41,562 nucleotides of DNA from the IMG/VR virus record IMGVR_UViG_3300025141_000232, positions 1 through 41,562 of that record; one strand, 5' to 3'. A program made the translations under genes and the position numbers. A model generated the notes under the pieces. The model was not told the DNA's origin. It worked only from the letters and a program-made list of their open reading frames with translations, and did not search any database. Shown in pieces: positions 24,194-30,331 of the stretch. Each line of letters begins with the position of its first letter. Position 1 is the first letter of the stretch. The DNA comes from a virus.

Positions 24194-24201
24194 TATATAA
24201 T
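24194..24201 (+). promoter_or_regulatory. leaderless late-type promoter box
   Basis: CTATATAAT ends 4 nt before the ATG at 24206, the same box and spacing as at 9196-9203, with no ribosome site. Confidence 0.55.
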
Positions 24202-24205
24202 TAAT

Positions 24206-24766
24206 ATGAACGAAGATTTTATTATAGATAATTTATTAAAACCAAAAAAAAAGAAAAAGGTAAATTCTAACAAAAAAGGAAAAAGGAAAGAGCTTCAAGT
24301 TGTGGCTGCATTAAACAAACGTTTTGAAGAAATGTTATCAAAATTTCCTAGTTGGGGACAATTTTCTAGAACTGTTGCGTCTGGGGCAAGATGGGGCCAA
24401 AATGTTGTTTTACCACAACATGCAAAAGATACTTTTACCGGAGATTTAGTATGTCCATCGGGTGGTTTTAAATATGTAATTGAATCTAAAGGAGGCTATA
24501 ACGAAATAGATTTATGTTCTGTATTTAATGGAAAGTGCTCTCAATTAGATGGTTTTTTGTCTCAAGTACAAAAAGATGCAGAACGATGTGGAAGAAAACC
24601 ATTGTTATTATGGAAAAAAGACAGAAAACCAATGTTGTCTGTTGTAAAATATGAAGATGTAAAAAATTATGAATTTAAAATATACATGAAATATAACGAT
24701 TGGATAATTTTAGAATTTGATGATTTTTTTAAACTACCTGATAATTTCTTTTTTAAAAATGCCTAA
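24206..24766 (+). CDS. PD-(D/E)XK nuclease, resolvase-like
   Basis: 186 residues. After a Lys-rich start (KPKKKKKVNSNKKGKRKE) comes a helix, ALNKRFEEMLSKFPSWGQF, then RTVASGARWG. The catalytic core is FTGDLVCPSGGFKYVIESKG, where Asp, Glu and Lys (D-x17-ExK) form the PD-(D/E)XK site. This resembles phage and archaeal Holliday junction resolvase-like nucleases. It could process recombination or packaging intermediates with gp46/gp47. The mRNA is probably leaderless. The next HNH gene starts inside its last codons (8-nt overlap), consistent with insertion of a mobile endonuclease. Confidence 0.68.
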   Translation: MNEDFIIDNLLKPKKKKKVNSNKKGKRKELQVVAALNKRFEEMLSKFPSWGQFSRTVASGARWGQNVVLPQHAKDTFTGDLVCPSGGFKYVIESKGGYNEIDLCSVFNGKCSQLDGFLSQVQKDAERCGRKPLLLWKKDRKPMLSVVKYEDVKNYEFKIYMKYNDWIILEFDDFFKLPDNFFFKNA

Positions 24767-25952
24767 AAAATTAAAATATAATGATGTGAAAGAATATTTT
24801 GAAGAACAAGGATGTTTTCTTTTAGAAGATTCTTACATCAACGCCCACTACAAAATGAAATATAAATGTATTTGTGGAAATGATTCTGAAATTTCATGGA
24901 TGAAATTTAGAATCGGAAGAAGGTGCAAATCTTGTGCTGGCGTTAGAATATCTGAAAAAAAGAAATTTACTTTAGAACATGTTAAAAATATATTTAAACA
25001 ATCTAATTGTGAATTATTAGAAAAAAAATATAAAAATTCAAAACAATTATTGTTGTATAAATGTTCATGCGGAAATAAACATAAAATAAATCTTAATAAT
25101 TTTTCATCAGGGAAAAGATGTCCACATTGCGGATTAAAAAAAATAAAAGAAAAGCAAAAATTAAATTATAATTATGTTAAAAAATTTTTTGAATCTAAGG
25201 ATTGTGTTTTGCTTGAAAGTGAGTATATTAATTCACATTATAAAATGAGATATGTTTGTAGTTGTAAAAATAAAGCTGTTATTAATTGGAATTCATTTAG
25301 AAATGGTTCAAGATGTCGTGAATGTGGTAATAAAAAAATAAGTGAATCTAATAAAAAATATAATACAAAAATAGTTCAAAAAATATTCAAAAAAGACGGG
25401 TGTGAATTGCTTGGAGAGTTTAAGTCCACACATGTTCCTATGAAATATAAATGTTCTTGTAAAAGAATATCTCATGTGAGACTAAGCGATTTTCTAAAAG
25501 GAAATAGATGCAAATGTGGTTACAAAAAAAACTCTGGTTTAAATCACCCAAATTGGATTGTGGACCGTAAATTGAAAAAAGAAAATGATATGTTTAGGAA
25601 AAAATTATACAGTACGCTTAGTAGAACATTATGTGCCGTTGGGGATAAAAAAAATGAGAGTAGTAGAAAATTATTAGGATATACACCAAACGAATTAAGA
25701 TTACATATAATAAATCATTTGAATTGGGAAAATGTTCATAAAAGAAAATGGCATTTAGACCACATATTTCCTATAAAGGCGTTTTTAGACCACAATATAA
25801 AAGATATAAAAATAATAAACGCTCTTGACAATCTACAGCCACTAGAGCAAAAGGAAAATTTACGCAAATCAGACATTTATGACATTGATAAATTTAACAT
25901 TTGGATTAGTCAATTTGAAGTCCCTGTGATTCCAACCAATAAACATCATTAG
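24759..25952 (+). CDS. HNH endonuclease with zinc-ribbon repeats (paralog of 1072-2247)
   Basis: 397 residues from MPKKLKYNDVKEYFEEQGCF. Four repeats of about 65-70 residues carry CxC(G/K) and CxxC pairs (CICG/CKSC, CSCG/CPHC, CSCK/CREC, CSCK then CKCG). The C-terminal module has RKLLGYTPNELRLHI, KWHLDHIFPIKAFLDHNIKD and NALDNLQPLEQKEN, matching the paralog closely. The gene is more AT-rich than its neighbours. The start overlaps the preceding nuclease stop; an upstream ATG at 24717 is in frame but would overlap by 50 nt and lacks homology. Likely a freestanding homing-type endonuclease. Confidence 0.75.
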   Translation: MPKKLKYNDVKEYFEEQGCFLLEDSYINAHYKMKYKCICGNDSEISWMKFRIGRRCKSCAGVRISEKKKFTLEHVKNIFKQSNCELLEKKYKNSKQLLLYKCSCGNKHKINLNNFSSGKRCPHCGLKKIKEKQKLNYNYVKKFFESKDCVLLESEYINSHYKMRYVCSCKNKAVINWNSFRNGSRCRECGNKKISESNKKYNTKIVQKIFKKDGCELLGEFKSTHVPMKYKCSCKRISHVRLSDFLKGNRCKCGYKKNSGLNHPNWIVDRKLKKENDMFRKKLYSTLSRTLCAVGDKKNESSRKLLGYTPNELRLHIINHLNWENVHKRKWHLDHIFPIKAFLDHNIKDIKIINALDNLQPLEQKENLRKSDIYDIDKFNIWISQFEVPVIPTNKHH

Positions 25953-26094
25953 TTGTTCTCATATCAGCATCTAATAACATATCAGCTAGTGCGTCACCAT
26001 CTGATGCCGATATACTGTCTAAGGAGAATTCAATTAAATTAAGAATTGTACGTATATCGCCAATGCTCGAATTAATTGCTTGCTCTATTATCAA
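25906..26094 (-). CDS. small protein repeating the amidotransferase C-terminal module (copy 3)
   Basis: 62 residues from a TTG start that directly follows the stop of the gene above; AGAGG lies 8 nt upstream. The sequence SIGDIRTILNLIEFSLDSIS followed by SDGDALADMLLDAD aligns with the ends of the next two genes upstream (IR..L..IE, DG..LAD.L). It is the most diverged copy and its 3' end overlaps the convergent HNH gene by 47 nt, so it may be decaying. Confidence 0.5.
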   Translation of the reverse strand: MIIEQAINSSIGDIRTILNLIEFSLDSISASDGDALADMLLDADMRTTNDVYWLESQGLQID

Positions 26095-26322
26095 CTATTT
26101 AGCCTCTAGTAAAGTCAAAGACCCTTCCATGTCCAAATTAGTTTGTTTCAAGGTATCGGCCAAATAGTTGCCATCCTCTGCCGTCATTTCAGCACCATTC
26201 ATGATTGCTTCTATTTTTTCAAGACTCTCACGAATAGTTGTAATATTTGTGCCAATTTTTTTATTTAGTTCTTTAGCCATACTAATTTCATCTCTCTCAA
26301 ATTCGATTAAATCCTGTCGCAT
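26095..26322 (-). CDS. small protein repeating the amidotransferase C-terminal module (copy 2)
   Basis: 75 residues. The core TTIRESLEKIEAIMNGAEMT, AEDGNYLADTLKQ, LDMEGSLTLLEAK is plainly homologous to the last 45 residues of the amidotransferase (TTIRGNLDKIETI, EDGVMLADSLEQ, LDMEGSLKLLGE). GGTGAG lies before the ATG, and the gap to the upstream stop is 8 nt. It probably folds as a small helical bundle that could pair with the enzyme's own C-terminus. Function unknown. Confidence 0.65.
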   Translation of the reverse strand: MRQDLIEFERDEISMAKELNKKIGTNITTIRESLEKIEAIMNGAEMTAEDGNYLADTLKQTNLDMEGSLTLLEAK

Positions 26323-26330
26323 CTTTGAAA

Positions 26331-27716
26331 TTACTCACCCAACAATTTCAAAGACCCTTCCATGTCCAGACCACATTGTTCTAAGGAATCAGCTAACATA
26401 ACACCATCTTCTGTAGAAAATTCATCCTTCTTTGTAATCGTCTCTATTTTATCAAGATTTCCACGAATAGTAGTCATACTTTTCTTAATTGTTTCTAATA
26501 GTGCTTCAGAGGCCATGCCGCCATCACTATCATCATCGTCTATGTCAATGTCGGTCCCAGCATTCAATTCTTCTAAATCCCATTCGGCGTCGTCCGCTTT
26601 TTTTTTGGCTGATGCTGGTGTCCTGTTATTTTGGTTTTGCCAACCACCGTTTTTATACAAATCCCCTTGGCGATTTCTGTTGCCAGCACCATATGTGTTA
26701 TATTGATTACCAACGGTATAAGATTTTTTACCAATAACATCGTCGTCATCATCTAATTTTGTGATGACTTCAGCAACGGGTTTATTTTGAGGAATTTTGA
26801 TTTCGTCGCCATCATGTTCGAATGACGTATAGCCAGTAGCTTTAACATCGAACTTGCGAAGAGTCTTATTCTCCAAAATTGGATGAGCAGGATTTGTATT
26901 AAGAACCCATATTTCTTCTGTGGGCAACTCAATAAGCTTCGTTTTTGTTTTTACAATAGAAGAAGCTTCTGGACAGGACAGAATAGCTCGATGCCATATT
27001 TCTGGAGTAGAACAGAAAAACACTAATCCTAGAGTTTTTCTTAGGTCCATCAACCAAAGAGGACGATGCCTATTTCTGAAGAGCCACAGACGACGATGAC
27101 CTTTTTCTAATCTTTCGCCAATAGCGACTGCCATTTGTCCTTTGACTACCTGAGACCAGATGTTTCGAAGTCCCATGAGGCGATTAACAATGTTTGCATC
27201 CAGCTTCAATCCGCTAAGGTCATCATCTAATTCTTCGCCTGCCTCAAATATACGAAGTAAAATTTCAGAGTCACAAGCAGAATTCACTTCGTACTTCTTC
27301 TTCAGAGCTTTATATTCAGCATCGGGAATTCTTCCATTATGAGCTAAACCAATTGTGCGGTCTGTGCTTGCAAATGGATGATTGTTTTTGTTTACGTGGG
27401 CCGTTCCAACGCCAGTAGACGAAGCTCTTGCATGTATGATGAGAAGGTCAGGGTTGGCAGCACAAACGCTCTTCCATGTATCAGTATCAATGAAGTCAGA
27501 TGCTTTTCCGGGTTCCTTATGGTAAATAATCTTACCGTTATCCCTTTGACTTCCCCAGATACCAGAAGCGTCAGTTCCACGAACTTCCAACTGGTCAAAA
27601 ACAGAGTTCATTATTTGGAATGAGACTTCTGGATTTTTACTTCTTCCGATATATCCTGCTATGCCGCAAATAATACACCAGCCTTTTTTATTGGGTTTGC
27701 GAAAATAGATTTTCAA
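26331..27716 (-). CDS. class II glutamine amidotransferase
   Basis: About 461 residues. The Ntn-type glutaminase core is clear: CGIAGYIGRSKNPE, then EVRGTDASGIWG, HARASSTGVG, NNHPF and IGLAHNG. These serve glutamine hydrolysis to ammonia in GlmS, PurF and AsnB. No synthase domain follows; the C-terminal 150 residues are low-complexity (Asn/Arg-rich, then Asp-rich) and end in a helical module. The catalytic Cys is not next to an initiator: the frame from the nearest usual start (TTG at 27716) places it at residue 17. Either a 16-residue propeptide is removed or an ATT codon just before the Cys is used. Substrate unknown. Confidence 0.75.
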   Translation of the reverse strand: MKIYFRKPNKKGWCIICGIAGYIGRSKNPEVSFQIMNSVFDQLEVRGTDASGIWGSQRDNGKIIYHKEPGKASDFIDTDTWKSVCAANPDLLIIHARASSTGVGTAHVNKNNHPFASTDRTIGLAHNGRIPDAEYKALKKKYEVNSACDSEILLRIFEAGEELDDDLSGLKLDANIVNRLMGLRNIWSQVVKGQMAVAIGERLEKGHRRLWLFRNRHRPLWLMDLRKTLGLVFFCSTPEIWHRAILSCPEASSIVKTKTKLIELPTEEIWVLNTNPAHPILENKTLRKFDVKATGYTSFEHDGDEIKIPQNKPVAEVITKLDDDDDVIGKKSYTVGNQYNTYGAGNRNRQGDLYKNGGWQNQNNRTPASAKKKADDAEWDLEELNAGTDIDIDDDDSDGGMASEALLETIKKSMTTIRGNLDKIETITKKDEFSTEDGVMLADSLEQCGLDMEGSLKLLGE

Positions 27717-27752
27717 CGAGAGTTAGTATATCAAAATTCCACAGCAAATCAA

Positions 27753-28304
27753 CTAAAATTGAGGAAATTGTTGAGGCTGCTGTGGTGCCTGTGGCTGATT
27801 TGGGTCCATCTGGGGCTGTTGTGGGGGCATTTGTGGCCCTTCTGGAGGTTGAGGTTGTTGTTCTGGCTGTTCTGGCTGTTCTGGCTGTTCTGGCGGGGAT
27901 TCGCTCTCAGAAGGAGGTAAAGTCTCATTTTCAGGAGGGGCTTTCTCTGGTGAGGCAAGTGTGTTTACAGGTGTGCCTACACTATCTGCTAATTTCTGTA
28001 GCTCTTCTACAGAAGCGGTCATGATATCACTTAAATCATCTTTTTCTTCAATGGCATTCATAATAGCAACCCCTACTTTCTGAAGAGGGGCGAGATATTG
28101 AGTATCCTTCTTCGGCCAGTGCGTGTGAAGAATAGTACGTATTTGGTTTACTATTTTTTTAGAAGCAGTAACTACTTGTCGCTTGCCCATTCCTTCACTG
28201 TTATCCAGTAAATTTTGCATAGCATTAGTTAAGTCGCCAATCTTCTCGTTTAGAAAAGATGCGTCTTCATTTAATAAGTAGTCTCTGAATCTCATGTTGC
28301 TCAT
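27753..28304 (-). CDS. probable internal head protein with Pro/Gln-rich tail
   Basis: 183 residues. It starts MSNMRFRDYLLNEDASF, a match to the shared capsid-targeting-like motif (second Met at 28295 gives MRFRDYLLNE). Residues 15-105 are helical (IGDLTNAMQNLLDNSEGMGK, ASKKIVNQIRTILHTHWPKK). The last 75 residues are Pro/Gln/Glu-rich, including tandem PEQ units from a 9-bp repeat near 27860-27900. A sigma70-like promoter lies 86 nt upstream. The family was not recognised. Confidence 0.55.
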   Translation of the reverse strand: MSNMRFRDYLLNEDASFLNEKIGDLTNAMQNLLDNSEGMGKRQVVTASKKIVNQIRTILHTHWPKKDTQYLAPLQKVGVAIMNAIEEKDDLSDIMTASVEELQKLADSVGTPVNTLASPEKAPPENETLPPSESESPPEQPEQPEQPEQQPQPPEGPQMPPQQPQMDPNQPQAPQQPQQFPQF

Positions 28305-28389
28305 GTTAGTATCTATTCTAGAAAAAGTTGTTTTTGCTACGACTTTTTATTCGTTGTATATTAATGTGTTTTATATCAAACATCAAAGT

Positions 28390-28418
28390 ATTATAAAGCA
28401 AATCAATGAAAAAATCAA
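28390..28418 (-). promoter_or_regulatory. sigma70-like promoter before the internal-protein gene
   Basis: On the minus strand TTGATT and TATAAT are separated by exactly 17 nt. The start site would lie about 78 nt before the ATG at 28304. The -35 part sits just after the end of the broken HNH remnant. Confidence 0.5.
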
Positions 28419-28421
28419 CTG

Positions 28422-28590
28422 TTATTCTTCATACCACCATTTAACTGATTTTAATACCTTTTTAAATTGAGATTCGTTAAATGATACACCACACCACATT
28501 GCCTTTCACATATCCCTTTTCAGGAGTTTTTCTGTCAACTGATGGTGCGTCCCATGCCTGAAAACCTTGGTGTTTAAATTGGCTTTTCAT
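28422..28590 (-). pseudogene. frameshifted HNH-type endonuclease remnant
   Basis: From 28590 the frame reads MKSQFKHQGFQAWDAPSVDR, KTPEKGYVKGNVVW and then stops at 28477. Removing one T in the repetitive GTGGTGTGGTGT stretch joins it to a second open frame, VSFNESQFKKVLKSVKWWYE, ending at 28422. The combined text fits the end of phage HNH/zinc-finger endonucleases with the SxDRxxxxKGYxxGNVxW signature. The catalytic N-terminal part is missing, so it is a decayed fragment. Confidence 0.6.
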
Positions 28591-28623
28591 ATCTATGCTG
28601 CCAATTACCAAAACCTCCCATAC

Positions 28624-28971
28624 CTAGCTGCCAGTACTGCCAAAACCACCTAAACCTCGGTCGGTTTCTGAAAGTTCTTCAACTTCTTCTATATCACCAT
28701 AAATAGTTTTTTCAATTTTAAGCTGGCCTATTCTGTCGCTTTTTTTGTACAACTTAGGGGCCAATTCTTGAAACAACGGGATGCTATGTAATTGCCCATC
28801 TACCAGAGTCTCTGGCCGTATATGTTTAAATCTAAATCTTATTGACCCACGATAATCACAATTATGTAGGCATAAATTATTAGCAAAAAAATTATGATTT
28901 TTTTGCGTGGTGATATGATATATGTTTTGCCTATTATGTTTATTTATTTTTTTTATTTTTACGAATTTCAT
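28624..28971 (-). CDS. dut: split-intein C half fused to dUTPase C-terminal part
   Basis: 115 residues. Residues 1-37, starting MKFVKIKKINKHNRQNIYHI and ending HNFFANNLCLHN, are an intein C-terminal fragment with the final His-Asn; length and sequence resemble the short C parts of gp41-1 and NrdJ-1 split inteins. Cys38 is the +1 extein residue. Residues 38-115 are the second half of a trimeric dUTPase: CDYRGSIRFRF (end of motif 3), DRIGQLKIEK (motif 4) and ETDRGLGGFGSTGS (motif 5). dUTPase hydrolyses dUTP to dUMP and keeps uracil out of DNA. Joining with the N half at 29148 in trans would give a normal protein of 162 residues. Its ATG overlaps the end of the endonuclease remnant. Confidence 0.85.
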   Translation of the reverse strand: MKFVKIKKINKHNRQNIYHITTQKNHNFFANNLCLHNCDYRGSIRFRFKHIRPETLVDGQLHSIPLFQELAPKLYKKSDRIGQLKIEKTIYGDIEEVEELSETDRGLGGFGSTGS

Positions 28972-29155
28972 TAATTAATTCCTGAAAGAGAATATCTCTA
29001 TTTTTTTTATAATCTAATTCCCAAACCACTATGACATTATACCCAATTTTCTTAATATTTTCAATTCTTTGTTTATCGTGATTCCAGATATCTTTAGCAG
29101 TTTTTTTTATTTGTGAATAGATATAGTGATATAGTATAATATTTTGATTAAAATT
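28940..29155 (-). pseudogene. Vsr-like homing endonuclease remnant between the dUTPase halves
   Basis: A 71-codon open frame with no ATG, GTG or TTG near its start reads ...KKTAKDIWNHDKQRIENIKK followed by IGYNVIVVWELDYKKNRDIL. This is the C-terminal part of the Vsr-like (EDxHD) endonucleases that sit between the halves of fractured genes (a W-x-x-D-x-x-R...GYxVxVxWExD pattern). The N-terminal catalytic part is gone. The frame differs from both flanking intein frames and overlaps both genes by a few nt. Confidence 0.7.
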
Positions 29156-29687
29156 TTAATATTTCTTCACCTTCTTTTATATCTTTTAACATTTTCCACC
29201 CATCTTTAGTGTATAATAACTTATTAGCAGGTATTTTTATATTATCATTTTCTTCTGTTTCTATTTCATATAATTGGACATCTTCTTTAATCCACATGTC
29301 CGTTATGCTGTCTTCTTCTACTTGCCATTCTTCTTCGTTAAAAGATAATATATTTGTTTTATCTATAGAAGAAAAGATATCTTCGATTAACTTATCTCCA
29401 TCTGGTGTTTTTATAAAAGTTCCTTCAGGCACACAATCTATTAGTCCTTCGCCATTGCAAAGAACTAAATCATATTTACTTACACTAGACCGAGCAGATA
29501 TTTTAAGATGATACCCAATTGGTAATTCAACGGCAATACCAGTATCATATTCTATATATCTTCCATCTTCAGACCAGACTCCATCATCTATAGCTACAAC
29601 ATCATAACCTGAATCAGTTGGCTTTCCTTGGGTGGGTATCTGTGCATCTGGGTGTGTTCTTTTTACTTTCATGCTAATTCTATTCAT
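29148..29687 (-). CDS. dut: dUTPase N-terminal part fused to split-intein N half
   Basis: 179 residues. Residues 1-84 hold dUTPase motif 1 (DSGYDVVAIDDG), GIAVELPIGYHLKISARSSV (motif 2) and LCNGEGLID, the first half of motif 3 with the catalytic Asp. At residue 85 an intein begins: CVPEGTFIKTPDGDKLIEDI (block A with Cys1) and then IKIPANKLLYTKDGWKML at the place of block B. The usual TxxH there is IPAN, so the block B His is replaced by Asn. The intein part is 95 residues, close to known split-intein N halves. The insertion interrupts the active site between ID and DYRG. Upstream there is only an AGAAAAGAA purine run. Confidence 0.87.
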   Translation of the reverse strand: MNRISMKVKRTHPDAQIPTQGKPTDSGYDVVAIDDGVWSEDGRYIEYDTGIAVELPIGYHLKISARSSVSKYDLVLCNGEGLIDCVPEGTFIKTPDGDKLIEDIFSSIDKTNILSFNEEEWQVEEDSITDMWIKEDVQLYEIETEENDNIKIPANKLLYTKDGWKMLKDIKEGEEILKF

Positions 29688-29698
29688 TTCTTTTCTTT

Positions 29699-30319
29699 CT
29701 ATGCTTCGTATAAGATTTCATACGTAACTAATTCTTTGGGGGGAACATACAGGTTAAATTTCCCATACTTTTCATTCCAATTCTTTTTCCACCAGATGTC
29801 ACATTTTCCATCAGAGAAGACTTTTTCGTTTCGTTTATTTTTTATCCACTTTTTAGTGGTTAATTCATTAAATATTTCTGGTTTATCCCAGTTGTCTTTA
29901 GTCCTATTCCATTTTGCTATGAGTTTGGTACAGATTCTACAGAGTTCTTTACTCTCACATCTAGAAACAGATATTAATTTGTTATTCTTTGTGACTCCAA
30001 CATAGTAATATTCGGACATATGGTTAAACAATGCTTTTATGTCTCTTCCTTTTTTTGTGTTTTCATGGCCCCATCCATAAAAAGGTTGTGCTATTACCAC
30101 TGGGTAGTCTGGCCAGTTATATCTAATTTTAAACTGGATAGGGACATTCTTTTTCTTAGGAAAGTCTACCCACAAATCTATCCCTGTTTTATCTTCTTCT
30201 AAGGTAACAGGTCTTACATCTTTAAAGTGTTTAATATTAGTAAGAATTTCAATACATTCGTTCGTATTCTTATCAGACACATTCTTTCTATTTACAAATG
30301 ACGTTTCGTTTACTGACAT
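29699..30319 (-). CDS. unknown protein, possible PD-(D/E)XK-like nuclease
   Basis: 206 residues, with AAAGGAAATT before the ATG. The segment TGIDLWVDFPKKKNVPIQFK has an Asp followed by Q-x-K on the next strand, as in degenerate PD-(D/E)XK folds. The rest contains aromatic-rich stretches (AQPFYGWGHENTKKGRD, CDIWWKKNWNEKYGKFN). It lies between nrdJ and dut, so a nucleotide or DNA metabolism role is plausible, but no family was recognised. The nuclease call is weak. Confidence 0.5.
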   Translation of the reverse strand: MSVNETSFVNRKNVSDKNTNECIEILTNIKHFKDVRPVTLEEDKTGIDLWVDFPKKKNVPIQFKIRYNWPDYPVVIAQPFYGWGHENTKKGRDIKALFNHMSEYYYVGVTKNNKLISVSRCESKELCRICTKLIAKWNRTKDNWDKPEIFNELTTKKWIKNKRNEKVFSDGKCDIWWKKNWNEKYGKFNLYVPPKELVTYEILYEA

Positions 30320-30331
30320 AATTTCCTTTCT

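Noticed and set aside
28477-28590. Short frame after dut as an intact 37-residue gene
   Set aside because: The text continues in another frame after a one-base slip and matches only the end of a known nuclease family, so it is treated as a remnant.
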